Of a stretch of DNA of 64,000 nucleotides, positions 12,336 through 24,842 are shown piece by piece. The position numbers and the translations under genes are program-made. Within the stretch, counting starts at the first letter, position 1. The number at the start of each line of letters is the position of its first letter. Where the stretch lies: assembly GCA_013398955.1 (NCBI GenBank), contig VWPU01003030.1, forward strand, positions 1-64,000, in the 5' to 3' direction. A model generated the notes under the pieces. That model was not told the origin of the DNA. It saw only the letters and a program-made list of their open reading frames with translations, and ran no database searches. Origin of the DNA: Callaeas wilsoni (taxonomy: Eukaryota; Chordata; Aves; Passeriformes; Callaeidae).

Positions 12336-14011
12336 ATGGAAAAAAGAATTTGAAATGAGTGATGACCAAGGCACAGATCAATATTAATTTTTTTCCTAAT
12401 TCTTCAAAGAAAGATCAGTGATAGCTAAGATGTTGCAAAAGGATAAATTTGGGGATTTTTCTACAAGCGTAGGGATATAGATGCTGTTGAAGGACAGAGC
12501 TCCATGTTGTTCTGTAGTGGTAAAAAACAAAGATGGTCAAATTTGGATTGGAAATGGATAGGAGAACACTTGGAGTGGTGAGGAATTTGACTCTTTCCAT
12601 ATTTTGTGCCTTGGAAGAGAATAACATCAAAGAAACATCAGTAGGATAGCTGGAGAGAGGAGAATGTTCAGGAGAAACGTGAGGGTGAAAAAGCACTTTA
12701 TGGAGTCACTAATACAGAATCTGGTGTCAGGTTGAGTTATCTGGGAGCTGAGTACTGGATTATTGCAGCCTTCCAAGGAAAAATCCATAGACTTTGTGCA
12801 GGAAGGGAAGGAAAGGGCTGACTTCAGAACTGTGGGAGACAAGAAGAGCAAATTGGAGAAGCTGACTTCAGAACTGTGGGAGACAAGAAGAGCAAATTGG
12901 AGAAGCTGAGGGGGGAACATGGTGAAAACCAGGCAGAAAACATGAAAAAAGGGCCCAAAACAAGGTGTGGAGAAAGTCTTTGTGTTTTCTTCCTATCTGG
13001 AGGATACTGAATGCTCAGTTGATTGGGCTGGAAACTTCTTTATGTGAAAGAGGAGAAATGAAGGAGGAGGAATGAGTTCCATTGAGCGATATCAACACCT
13101 TGGACTGGAGGATGCTTCTTGGAAGGTGTCACAGAGGGAGCTGGGAGCAATTCCAGTGGAGTGGAGCAATTGGAGTCCTTAAGAGGAGAGAGGGAATTAG
13201 GAGAGCTGCAGTAAACTACACCTTGGAGAAAAAGGCTTTAAGGCAGGAAGAGTGGAGTCATTCCTGCACATGAGATCCACTCTTGTTGGATCCACTGCCT
13301 TTGGAGCAGTATTCTGAAGGATAAAATAAGGCTCTTCATCCTGTTAGCAAATTCTTTTCAGGAAAACATTTGGCTGCTCAGGAATATATTTGTTTTTCCT
13401 GCCTTAACTTTGGCTAAGAGTAATAAAGGAATAGTTAAAATAGTTAATCTCTATTGGAATTGTATATATATATTTAATATAGCTGAAGTCCCCTATTGTC
13501 AAGACATACATTTTTTGAAGGAAAACTAATTAAAAGCTGAGCATTTAATAGTGACTGCTGCAGTAGTGTAGCCTTTCAGAGTTAATTCCACTGTCAGTAA
13601 TTTCCATGAGATCTTTTTGTTCCCATGTTGGTGCCTGATGGTCTTTCAGTAAAGGCAAAGTCACACATTAGAGTTTGCTGTCAAGTGCACAGAGAAAAGA
13701 AAAAGAAAGATTATCCATAGGTGTGGTTTTTTCCCAAGGTGACCCTGTCATGAGGATGCAAGGTGCAAATGGAAATGAGAGGGTGTGCAATATTTTGAGG
13801 CAAAAATGTGATTTTAAAGTTAATGGTGTTTCTTCTACAGTTGGGAGGCTACTGGGAGAAATGTGGATGGGTCTGTTACAGTCATTGGAAACAAGACAAG
13901 AGGAACCTTGGGTGGATGTCTTAGGTCTGAAGGGCAGAGAATTAGCCTGTTTTTTTTTTTTTTTAAAAGACATGGTACCACCCAACCTCTGACAGAACGT
14001 AACCTTTAGAA
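12336..14011. other. Unique sequence with a local tandem duplication
   Basis: Purine-rich sequence contains the 44-bp duplication listed separately. A T15 tract lies at 13950-13964. Open frames here are under 140 codons and lack domains. Confidence 0.5.
12817..12904. repeat. Exact 44-bp tandem duplication
   Basis: Two adjacent units at 12817-12860 and 12861-12904 both start GCTGACTTCAGAACTGTGGG and end AATTGGAGAA. I see no difference between the copies, which implies a recent duplication or an assembly artefact. Confidence 0.95.
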
Positions 14012-14252
14012 ACAGAGAGGGACTTCCTTGGATATTGGGAAGAAATCCTTCCCTGTGAGGGTGGTGAGGCCCTGGCACAGGGTGACCGGAGAAGCTGTGG
14101 CTGCCCCTGGATCCCTGGAAGTGTCCAAGGCCAGCCTGGACAGGACTTGGAGCAACCTGGGATAGTGGAAGGTGTCCCTGCCCATGGCAGAGGGTGTGGA
14201 ACAGGATGGACTTTAATGTCTGTTCTGACCCAAACCATTCTATGATCCTGTG
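14012..14252 (+). mobile_element. CR1: CR1 3' tail
   Basis: This is a near-complete tail from 'GATATTGGGAAGAAATCC' through 'GTGAGGGTGGTGAGG' to 'CCATTCTATGATCCTGTGA'. The segment normally found between 'GAGAGGGAC' and 'GATATTGGG' appears to be missing, which points to an internal deletion. Confidence 0.92.
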
Positions 14253-14869
14253 AACTTCTGAGACTCTCTCTTCAATAAAGTTAGAAAATTAAACACTTTG
14301 GGAAGGTTTTTCCCTCGGAATATTCTATTTAGCTCATTAATGTAATGCATGTATTTTAAAAAGTTGGCATTTTGCCTTGGCAAATAGCTTGAAGATAAAA
14401 GAAAGTTTATTCCTGTAATTTTCCTCGCGTGAATTCTTGTCATTTAGAATATCTTGCATGGAGTTCCAAATATAATTTCCCATCCTTAAAGTCTTGCAAC
14501 ACATCAGAAAATTTCCCACCAGAGTTGACTGTTAATGCTGAGCCATTTCTGCTCCGAGTGCCACAACAACTTGAGCTGTTGAATTAACAGATGACATCAC
14601 TGGATCTATGGATGTGGGGAGATTTTTTGTGTATGACCTGGGATCCGATTTCTTATTAATTTTCAGCTGATTTTTAATAATGGTAGAATTGAGAAGACTA
14701 GTGGTTTTCAAGCTGGAGTTCAGATAAAGTTAAAATGTGCGTGACTTCCGAGTGTGATCTTAATTCAAATCTATACGTCTCCTGCTCCTGGCATCTTCCC
14801 ATGATTCTGGGGAGGAGAGAATGAAAACACATTATTTTAAGGAGTATTTGGTGCTTATTAAAATTACAC
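14253..14869. other. AT-rich unique sequence
   Basis: No repeat, RNA or coding signature was seen. Confidence 0.55.
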
Positions 14870-15810
14870 ATACGCCCGCCTTCCAAAGAGTCTTGATTTA
14901 CTGCAGGTTGTTCATGTGTCGCATGCGGACATTTTTAGCGAGCAGATTTCTTATCCCTGCGAGAACAGGGAATGGCTTCCAGTGCTCCACGATCCGGGAG
15001 CACAAACGTTGCATCCATTGTAAAAGGTAGGGAACCATGAAATCTATAAAGCCGATTTGGCAGGAGCAGCGGCTGTTGGTGCCAAGATTTGGTTACTGAC
15101 CCACAGTTTCCTGTTTGGAAATCTATTAATTGATTCGCAAAGAGCATCTTTTTGGAAAACAAGGATTCAGACAGGCTGGCACAGGCTGGAGCTCCGCCAA
15201 GACTGCTCGGGAAGGTTGCCATGCTGGGAGCGAGCGAGCGAGAGAGCGAGAGCGAGCGAGGCGAGGGAAGAAAAAAAGGCAAGACTTGGCACGGCTCAGT
15301 CAAATCAGCTTCTTTTGTCTGCTGTCTCGGCTTGAGCTTCGCGAAAGAAAACCGTCCTGGGGTACAGAAAAACTCACAACTTTTTTTTTTGGTTTTCAAA
15401 CTTCCGTCGCTTTTTAAGTCTCTTGGGCTCTTGGGAAGTGGTGGTGACATTAAATGACGTCCAGTTAGCAGTGAGCAGAGAAATAAAAGCTTTTAATGAA
15501 GCCTCCACAATGTCAGTTTGTACATATGGGAAATACGATATTTGGTGATTTTTTTTTTTCCCTATGTCTGATTAAACTGTAAGGGAGCCGAGTAACTTGG
15601 AAGATTACAGAGGGAATGTGTAAATAAAGGGGAGCATTTTCATTTTTTGCAGCAAAACAAAAACTTTTCATCGACACAAACATGCTTTAAAACCGAACAT
15701 GACCTCCTTCGGAATACGTTCGGAACGGGAATTCCAGCGTTTCTCTCTACAGAAACGAACTTTTACTGGAACCTCCTTAAAGATTTCATCTGACCCAGCA
15801 GCGAAGTAAG
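14870..15810. promoter_or_regulatory. CpG-dense block, candidate promoter or enhancer
   Basis: By hand I count about 40 CpG dinucleotides here, while neighbouring unique sequence of equal length has only a few. The block includes the GAGC-type run at 15228-15266 (seven CpGs), TTCGCGAAAG near 15338 and a doubled TTCGGAA near 15708-15724. A GTGAGT donor-like hexamer follows at about 15845-15850. CpG retention usually marks unmethylated DNA such as a promoter or first exon. No TATA box or coding start can be assigned. The minus strand is open for 171 codons (14935-15450), but the product is serine/proline-rich with no domain, as expected when few AT-rich stop codons occur. A promoter of a non-coding RNA or an unrecognised 5' exon is possible. 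Confidence 0.4.
15228..15266. repeat. Imperfect (GAGC)n tract
   Basis: Repeated GAGC/GAGA tetranucleotides lie inside the CpG-dense block. Short GA/GC-rich tracts like this are common in 5' untranslated regions and promoters. Confidence 0.8.
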
Positions 15811-18800
15811 AGTAGAGAGAAAGTTGTGACATCTCAATAGAAAAGTGAGTATGTTCTTAAAGCCACAACGTTTGTTTTTGCTGCTTGGTGCTGTTCTGGC
15901 TCCATGTCCCAGCCTTTAGGGACAAACCTGAAGACCCAGCAGGACACGTCGAAGACACCCAGGCTGTGCCTGAAGGGCAAAATCAGAGCGTGCTTATTCT
16001 GCTCCTGCTCTCAAACATTCCCTTCAGTGCAGCTTCCTAGAGAGCATCTGAAATCGCTGAATTTTCTACTTTTAGAAGCAACAAGAGATGGAAAAATATC
16101 GGCTGCTGCCAAGTGAGGAGTGTTTGAAGATGACACAGTTGATGGCACTGGGTACGGAAACTTCAGTTTGTAGTTACAGGACCTGTTTGCTGCAAACAGT
16201 GAAAAAATCTTCTCTTTTCTCAGGAATGAAAAGGAAATGGACTGAAAAAATCAGTGATGGCTGAAGCGTGGACGCCTTACGATTTCAATAAAATTAAGGA
16301 CCTAAAAGTGCATTGTTTTGTCCAAAGGTGCCTGGATTTTCAGGGAGACAGGTACCTGCTTTCTGATTTCCTGGGAGCAAATATGATCACACTGCCTATT
16401 AGGCCTGGATGTGCTGGGATTATCCTCCTGCTGCTGTGACAATCAGCATTATTATTTCAGGGAGTAACTGTAAACCATAGATTTTTACGGATCGGCTTCG
16501 CTTGGAGTAAGTATTACCCTATCCTTAAAAACTGGATTGTTCAGCTTGTGAGATGTGCAATTCCTGGCATGCTGCACAAGTACATTTCCCTAATTCTTCC
16601 CTGCTGAAGGGAAGAAACATTAGTGGAAAGGTTTTTAATAGGAGTGTGTTTGTGTTTTAACTGTGGCATTTGGATTATTAGACTGCTAAAATTAACTGGT
16701 CTTTTTGATGATGTCAAAAACTTGGGTTACTTAATATTACCTGAAATTGGTTTCTTAGCAAGATCTATCTGATTTTTACTACATCAGTGAGCCTTTTGAA
16801 AGATGCTGTAGTTAAATAGTGTGTGAGATGCTGTTGTGATTTATATTTTGTGCACTGAAACCTTTTAACAGGGTTTGTTAGGGAGTGTTGAAGAAAAATT
16901 TCTATTATTCACACAGCAACCCTGTCTCTCTAAATCCTTAAAAAATATCATCAGCAGCTCTGTGTGGGAATAGGTATCCCGTGGGGGATTTCAAATGGAT
17001 CCTGGGTGGAAGGGGAGTGTTCGGAGGAGTTAAGTTCTGCTCTCTGTGTGGTTCTTCTCTGTTGTTCCTGCGCAGGCATTGCCATGGGATGTGCTCGGGG
17101 ACACGGGGATGTGCTGGGCTGAGTTTGCATCACAGCAGTGTCCTAAGTTTGTCTGCCCGTGGGGAATTCTAGAAGGAATTCCCTTTATTTCTCAGAAATC
17201 GTGTGCAGTCTCAAAGCATTTGGCATTTTCTTTAATCACGACGTTCCAACCCGAATCTTTACTGGGTGCCCCTATTAAAATTCAGAAAAACAACAGAAAA
17301 CATTTATTGTGCTGCCTCTAAGGGAAGTATTAAAGTGACCATTACATTTCTAAGTGATACATTCAAATAACCATATTTCTGTCCTGAGTACCTACATAAT
17401 TTCATAAATTCAGGTTTTAAAGATGATCAACATGTGGGTGCTCGCAGTGCATTTATAAAAAGGAATATTTGTACAAATATTTCAACATCTATGGACACTG
17501 AAGTTATTTTGAGGCAGTTCCTACAATGTTGGAAACACTGTTTATCTCTGAAATACCTCGTCAGTACATTTTGGGTTCCTAAATGAGATACACACCACTG
17601 CACATTTCTCTTGGCCTACATAATAAAATATTTTGTCTTTCTGCTAAACTCTTTGATTTTAAAAGTTCATCTAAGTGCAGATTTTTTGGAAAATATCCCA
17701 ACTTGGCAATTTCAAAATGAAATCGAAATTGCGAGGTTTAAATGGTTGGAACCTGAACATCGGTTGGATTGCATGCAATTGGAATTGGTGGTGTAATTTG
17801 ACATGGTTTATTGTATTTATATATTTTCTTTACCAACTGGAGTTTTCTGGATACTTTAATCTGATTATTCATTGCCACCATTCATCTATGATCCTTAATT
17901 ATTGGTTAGATTTAATAACTTCATAAATGAACAACTTGTGTTTAATTCTTAATGAATCATTAATATCTATTTTAGATTGGATTGCACAGTTCCTTAACAT
18001 GGCATATTTCCGTGTGGAGGTGAGGGTTGGTGGTTGGGGTTTAACTCGATTTTTCTTACTAATCTACAGATAATATTTCACATTAGAGCTTGATGTTTGA
18101 TACTGTGATGGGCCAATGTCTGATTTCAGTTGTGGTGATTAATAGAACATAGACTGAAGTTTACTCTGCTGTTTTAATTAGTGTCAAAGTAGTTTGAGAT
18201 CAAAATGGGCCTGGAATGGGCTTAGTTTGTGCCTTTTATATTGATATATTAAAGCATTTTTAAAATGAATGCTTACTCTGAACCCCTGTGGTTATTGGAC
18301 AAGGAAGAGATGAGCAGTTCTCAGTGTGACTGTGGATTCTGCCTAAATATGGCTGTAGGATAATAAAATAAATGTTAAAATGCAATTTATGGAGGTTTTG
18401 AGTGTTATTTTGTATTCCTATAGCCATGGGAGATTATCTTGATATTCTGCATATGGTAGAACTCCATGTGCTGCCATTGCTGAGGTGTCCTCAGCATTTA
18501 TAACAGTATTTTTAAAAAAGCTTTTTAAAAAGTTATATTTTATATTTAGTCTCTTTCCATTTATCATTTATTCTTTACCATTACTCCAGAATAATTGCTT
18601 GTTTTGTAGTCCACCGTTCCAAGGTGTTTTCTCTCGGCACAGTGGGATTGACTTGGGTGGAATTCCACTCCTTTATTCAGTATAGGACACAGTCTTCATC
18701 CTTGCCACAAACATTTTGAGCAAAATCAATATTATTTTGTCCACTGTAACTCTTAAAATAGTATTTAAGTGAGTTGAGTAACTTTTGTAGTCACTGTGGA

Positions 18801-19504
18801 GGAATAAACACCTTCAGGAGGTGATTAGAGAGGCTGTCCCATCAGTCCTGTCAGTCACTCTCTTTATTGACAATAAAAAATTGGAAAACAGAAGAAAAAA
18901 TGGTGAGAATATAAAAATATTGTTTTGTAGTATTTTTAAGTTATATTGTCTGCTGTATTCTCATTTATTCATAGATAGCTCACAGAGTTATTATTTATAG
19001 AGTAGCTCACAGTTGTTTAGGATCTGGCTGATTCTGATCATTTTCTTATGGAAATTGTAGAAACAATAGAAGCTTGTACTCTTGATAATTATGGACAGCC
19101 ATGTTTTTCCTTTTTTTTTCTATAATTAAGTTATGCCCAGTGTACATCTGTTCCTCTGAGTCACTATAGCAGTTTTTCCATTTTTATTGGATGCTATGAA
19201 ATTGAAAATGTTTTAAGTGATCAATTACAGTTCAGGCAAAAAAATCCCATTATTGTCTTTCCTTCACATTTGTTTAATCACCTGTTTTCTCTAAGTTTGC
19301 CATGATCAAGCAGAGTCTTGGTTGTCATCTTTTGTCCTGTTTCCTGCTGACTTCTTCAGCCTATGTCGAATTCTGGTTTGTCTGAAGTTGCAACCTCTGT
19401 ACTATCAAATTTTGGTGTTTTAAAACAGGAAATACACCGTGTTTACAGCACTGTTTGCTCTTATCTTGTTAATCAACAGATTAATAGGAGAGAAATCAGG
19501 GAAT
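15811..19504. other. AT-rich unique sequence
   Basis: No CR1 or coding region was recognised over 3.7 kb. An AATAAA hexamer at about 16287-16292 and the CpG-dense block upstream would fit a short plus-strand transcript, but neither is specific. The sequence from 17300 on is strongly AT-rich. Confidence 0.5.
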
Positions 19505-19630
19505 ATCCAATCCCTGAGCTGGAGCAGGGACACCTTCCAGTATCCCAGGTTGCTCCAAATCCTGTCCAGGCTGGCCTTGGACACTTCCAGGGATGGGACA
19601 TCCACCACCTCCCTGGGCAGCTGGTCCATG
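19505..19630 (-). mobile_element. CR1: CR1 fragment lacking its extreme 3' tip
   Basis: The plus strand reads 'GGGACACCTTCCAGTATCCC', 'CTGGCCTTGGACACTTCCAG' and 'CATCCACCACCTCCCTGGGC'. The terminal 'ATCATAGAATGGTTTGGG' part expected to precede this is absent or unrecognisable, so the tip was lost after insertion. Confidence 0.88.
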
Positions 19631-20750
19631 ACTGATGTTTCAGACGCTTCCAAATCCACAATTTAGGAATTAATCACATCCCACGAAAATCGTCTCACTC
19701 ATACGGACACAACACTTTTACTGAATGCCAAAGGAAACTGGAAGGTCTGAAGAAAGGTTTGGTTTGAGTTCACTAAACTGCAGTGAAAAGATCTTCCATA
19801 TAATTTAATACTGAAAGAATAAGAGAAGAAGCAAGCATGAAAAAACCTTTTTTTTTTCTCTCTGCTAAATTACATCAAAGTGGAATATTTCTTTGCCCAT
19901 CTTCTTGGATTATGCACTTAAGAGTTCCTGCTTTTCTCCTGACACCTCACCAGGGTTTAGTCCTCGTTCTCCAACTGCAAACTTTGGATTTCGGCACTGA
20001 GAGGTTTCCATTGTATTGGTTTTTCGTCCCTTTTACACCTCTGCAGGGCACCAAGTGTGCAGTGTAAGAGTAGATACAGTGTAAAAGTGCTTTGCTCCAT
20101 GAAAGATTTCTGTGTGGACTTTGTTTTTTGTTTTGAAATCCCCACAGCCGTGTTTTTTCCAATCCTACAGATAGGAATAGGAATAAGGTCTGTTTCTTGT
20201 TCATGTAATGCACAGCAAGTAAAAACTAAGAACTCTGCAGACAGTACAGTGTTGAGATGATTCGAATTTTTGTTTTCCACAGACAGTGATTTTGGTAATA
20301 AAAATTCCATCCCAAATTAAAGCACCTGCAGAGACTGGAGAGGGCAGACTGAGGGAAGATGTGTAGGTTCAGGAGAAGCATGCTCAGAAAAATCTCAGTT
20401 TGTTTTGACCTGTATTGATAGAAATAGCTGGAGTTGAACATGGTAGGATGGGAAGTTTTGCACTGAATTGTAGGTGGCATCCACTGATAAAATCTTCTCA
20501 AGGAAATTTGTATCCTCCTTTTGTTCAAGGCAGTTTTCCCATTTCTAAGACCAGCATGGTGTTTGCCTATGAGTTTCCATTATAATCTGCTCCCAGTTGG
20601 AGAGAGCTGCATTGCTCTGTCCTTGGTTGTGAATTTTGTTCATTGTCCGTCTTCTTTCTAATCTCCATAGGTGGGAAGGCAGGAAGGACTTCAAGGAAGG
20701 AGAGCACCTCTTCTTTACTAGTTAGGGCTTATTGCTTTCATTGACATGGT
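19631..20750. other. Unique sequence, no gene seen
   Basis: Ordinary AT-rich composition with short overlapping open frames only. Confidence 0.55.
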
Positions 20751-21025
20751 GGAATCATGGAGTGAAGGAATCCTTTGGGTTAAAACGGACCTTAAACTCA
20801 TCCAGTTCCAGCCCCTGCCATGGACAGGGACACCTTCCACTATCCCAGGTTGCTCCTAGCCCTGTCTAACCTGGTCTTGGACACTTCCAGGGATCCAGGG
20901 GCAGCCACAGCTTCTCTGGGCACCCTGTGCCAGGGCCTCAGTACCCTCACAGGGAACAATTCCTTCCCTTTATATAATCCAAATCCACCTTCTTTTGGTT
21001 TAAAGCCATTCCTCGTTGTCCTAAT
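20751..21025 (-). mobile_element. CR1: CR1 3' tail
   Basis: The plus strand starts 'GGAATCATGGAGTG' and runs through 'GGGGCAGCCACAGCTTCTCT' to 'TTTAAAGCCATTCCTCGTTG', the antisense CR1 tail extending upstream past the 'CAGTTTAAAGCCATT' landmark. Confidence 0.93.
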
Positions 21026-22106
21026 AGCTTTATTATCTACCTTTTACATGGCTTTTATTTCTATCTGTGGCCTCATATTTGTATTTTATAAGTCTTGCCA
21101 TTAGTTGTGCGCAGCTGTGTTGCATTTCAAGGGCTTGAGATGTTTTGTTCTGCTGCCATTACACTCCTGGTTCTACTTTTCTGTTTTTGTGCACCCAGTG
21201 TAAAAACTTCATAGAACTGAGTTTATGTAATGTTTGCTGTATTTATTTTTTTTTTAAACGATGATTAAACTCGTAATGTCATAGTGCTGATGTAATTTTG
21301 CATTTAAGATACATTCTGCTGTTGCAATAAACTCCATTGTCCCAGTATAATGCTTTTCCTTTCATATGAATTCACGCTGTAGAACATAATTCTTTCTCTT
21401 TGGTAGAAATTCTTCGGAAAAGGAACTGTTAAAAGCCAACGTATTTGTAGTGAATGAAGCAGTTTTAGTAGAGAGAACAATGTGGTTCCTGCAAGACTGT
21501 CTCACTATCTCCTCTTGAAAATTGCTCTGGTGCAGGAGACTGCTGTGGCACTTATTTTTATAGTTGGGAAACATTATTCTTGTTATTTAATTCAGCTGCT
21601 GACATAATGAGTGCTCGCCTGTAATGAATATTTGATGTGTTTATGCTAATGTAAAGGCTCAACTATTGCCAGTTCTCTCTAACCTTTCTAACTTTACAGA
21701 CAACAATTTTAAGAGTGATGCACTTTGCCCAATGTGTCTTGATGAAAAGGGAGAATATTTTTATGGATGCTCAATTAACAACTTGTAAAATGCATTTTCT
21801 TGTGGTCTTGGCTGTTATTCTGTAAGATTTCAACTTGAAATGGTCTCTTTAGACTCTCATGAGAGAACTGAGCCAAGATCGGGATGTGCAGTGTAGGTGT
21901 GTGGGACATATTGCTCCTGTTTTCCCTCAGAGTCAGCAGCCAGAGCTGGGCACTTATTGGCAGATTTGGTCATTATCTAATTCCAAGCTACTGGAGCCTC
22001 AGGTGGAATAGCTCCCAGTAAAACACAGTATCTTCTAAATAATTTGATCCTAAAAGCAGCATAGGAAAGACACAGACAAGTTTGAAAGGGTTGAGATTAG
22101 AGGACA
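21026..22106. other. AT-rich unique sequence
   Basis: Nothing recognisable. A T-rich tract lies near 21247-21257. Confidence 0.55.
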
Positions 22107-22527
22107 AAGATGCTCCAAGGGCTAGAGCCCCTCTGCTCTGGAGCCAGGCTGGGAGAGCTGGGAATGTTCACCTGGAGAAGAGAAGGATCCATGGAGACCT
22201 CAGAGCCCCTTCCAGGGCCTAAAGGGGCTCCAGGAGAGCTGGAGAGGGACTTGGGACAAGGGATGGAGGGACAGGCCACAGGGAATGGCTTCCCACTGCC
22301 AGAGGGCAGGGTTAGATGGGATAGTGGAAGGGCATTCTTCCCTGTGAGGGTGAGGAGGCGCTGGCACAGGTTGCCCAGAGAAGCGGTGGCTGCCTCTGGA
22401 TCCCTGGCAGTGTCCAAGGCCAGGTTGGATGGGTTTGGAGCAACCTGGGATAGTGGGAGGCGTCTCGGCCCATGGCAGAGGGTGGGACTTTAAGGTCTCT
22501 CCTGACCCAAGCCATGCTAGGATTTTT
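22107..22527 (+). mobile_element. CR1: CR1 3' tail, long copy
   Basis: The copy extends upstream to 'GATGCTCCAAGGGC' and 'GAGCCAGGCTGGGAGAGCTG', passes 'GGAGAGCTGGAGAGGGACTT', and ends around 'CCAAGCCATGCTAGGATT'. The terminal octamer repeats are degraded. It is one of five long copies (also 39473, 50715, 54558, 61328) sharing 'GGGACTTGGGACAAGG' or close variants and 'TGCCAGAGGGCAGG'. Confidence 0.94.
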
Positions 22528-23660
22528 TCAAATCCTGCACCCACCTGTGACAACCAAAAGCATCTCTGGATTTTATGACGTTGTAGTGCCCAAAGTTCAC
22601 AATACTCTGATCACTCTTTGTGACCTTTCAAGGTGTTTTCTTACTCTAACTTTTATTTTAAAAGAGAGAAGTGTTTCCTGTGCTTTGTTGTCCTTTTTTT
22701 ACATGAAACTTGTGTGTCCCTTGCATGACAAATGTCCTCACAGTTGTCATTATCACAGACTGTCTCAGTGCTCCCGACTGCAGACGTCACCTTTGAGCTG
22801 TCTGGGAGATGTGGAGAATTTTGCCTGTGGTATTTCCTCTCAGCTGTTCCATCCTCTGGGATCAGGCACAATCCCACTGGCACAAATTATGCCTGGTATT
22901 ACTGGAAAACATTCCTGACCGTGTCTCGTAATGAAAGGGCACAGCCCTGTGCCCCAGAGTGGCCAGGCTTGGGTTTGCTTTGTGGCTGCCTTTACAAGGA
23001 GCTCCTTGAAACAAATCTTTTGGGTATTCGACAGCCAAAGGTCGTTTGAAAATGAAAAAAAAAGACATTTTAACATCATCAGATAGTGAGAAAAATGCAA
23101 AAAATGACAGAAATAGGAGGAGGGAAACAAAGTAAAGAAAGAGGGGGATGAGAAAAATGTTTTTAGGTGAGGTCTTGCCAAGAGGTGCCTCCAGACAAGT
23201 TTTCATGGTCACTGTTCTTTTGCTATTAGGAACAGAAATCTGTTGGTTACACAGAGTTCTTTTACTCCGCAGCATCGATTTTGCTTGCTCTCCATGCCTT
23301 GTAGTAAATAATCAACATCCTGTCCTGGCAGGGAAAGAGAGTTTTATCTTTGTCCTGTGTTCCTGGGGTATGAGGGAATAGAGCCAATTAAATTAATTTT
23401 ATTTTGGACAGCATATTAAGAGTCAGTAATCCTATTGTATTATGGCTGCATGCCAATTAAAGGTATTTGCACCCTTTACTTTACTTGCTTGGATTTGTCT
23501 TTATGTTCAAGAAAATTTTTTTTTTCCTTTGCTTTTGGGTAACTACATATTCCTTATCTGCATTTTAAAAAAAAATTTTCTTAGCTTACTGGTGTGTTTT
23601 AATAATTTTTCACATAGAAGATTTTTTTTCCAGATGAGAGAGGTGTATATGTATTTATAC

Positions 23661-23714
<54 letters not shown>

Positions 23715-24629
23715 TATGATGTGGTGAAAGACTTTTTGCTCATGTGCTTCTTTGAGGTGCTTAAACCATTTACATTTTTTCATTATAATCAGGTACTGTA
23801 AAGTTTGTTTAAAGAATTTTTGGTTTTGTGGTAAAGAACTTTTGTTTTTGTGGTAAATTTTCCAAATATTCCGGTGCACTACTGAGTTTGTACACGTGCT
23901 TCAGTTTGAGTTTCTGGGTGACATTTAGACCAAAAACTCTTTAATTATTTTCTAGAAAGAATTCTAATTTCATTCTAATAGTTAAAAATAAACCAAGGAA
24001 ATGTGCAAAGTCCTTGTCTGCCCACCCTGTAGTGAAACATTTCCTTAAAAGCCTGTGGTGGGAGCTGGAGTTTCTCATGTTGCCTCAAATTCACTGTTTT
24101 TTCTTTGCAAGTCATTTTTATGTATAAAAAGTTTATAGCTGTGGGTAGCAGTTATGGGTTTTAAGATGTGCCTTTGGTCTTTGGGCTGGCTTTTGTTTAA
24201 TGCTGCAGTGAGGCACACGCTGACCCTTCACTCGCCTTTCTGAGGGATGCGTGTAAAGAAAATTTGTCATTTGCATGTCTCAGGATGAGACCAGGAGCCT
24301 TGCGTGGCCCAGAAGTCAAAATACCTCTAGAAAAACTTGGAGTGCACTTCCTGTGATCCTAAAACCACTGATGGACTGAAAGGCAGGACCTCCACTGGTC
24401 TTTTTGCTGCCTTGAAGAGCACCTGCACAGTTTCCTTCATTTGGGGTTTCTGCTGAAGCAACTGAGTTTTCTCCTGCCCCTTTCTGTCCAGATGGTGTCT
24501 TTTGTATTCCTGGACTGGACATTCAAATCTCAACGTTCTTGTCCTTAAGGGTCTTCTAGAGATGGCAGCAGCATGGAAAATTCCTTCCTGTTACTGGGAA
24601 GTTGTGAGGCTTTGGCTGTGAAGCCAACT
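22528..24629. other. Unique sequence with a microsatellite
   Basis: This holds a purine-rich tract (about 23048-23160), the TGTATA repeat at 23663-23714, and a short direct repeat of GTTTTTGTGGTAAA type near 23825-23858. No coding region is supported. Confidence 0.5.
23663..23714. repeat. (TGTATA)n microsatellite
   Basis: Between eight and nine perfect hexanucleotide units are present. Such hexamers are length-variable, so this would be a polymorphic marker. Confidence 0.95.
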
Positions 24630-24842
24630 TAGATATTATGGACAAATTCTTCCTTGTGAGGGTTTGCAGGTTGCCCAGGGAAGCTGTGGCTGCCCCTGGA
24701 TCCCTGGAGGTGTCCAAGGCCGGGTTGGACGGGGCTTGGAGCAGTTTGGGATAGTGGAAGATGTCTCTGCCCATGGTAGGAGGTGGGACTGGGTGATCTC
24801 TAAGGTCCCTTCCACCCCAAACCATTCCATGATTCCGTGATG
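24630..24842 (+). mobile_element. CR1: CR1 3' tail
   Basis: Recognisable from 'TTCTTCCTTGTGAGGGT', through 'GCCCAGGGAAGCTGTGGCTG', to 'CCATTCCATGATTCCGTGA'. The 'GGTGAGGCCCTGGCAC' segment is deleted, so 'GAGGGT' joins almost directly to 'TTGCAGGTTGCCC'. Confidence 0.92.

Noticed and set aside
14935..15450. 171-codon minus-strand open frame
   Set aside because: It lies in the CpG-dense block, where AT-rich stop codons are scarcer. The product is low in recognisable structure and the plus strand is open over the same bases.
22107..22527. Proline/serine/glycine-rich open frames in both strands, such as those at 22110, 39533, 50686, 54543 and 61218
   Set aside because: They are translations of the GC-rich untranslated CR1 tail and recur in every copy. 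They are not genes.
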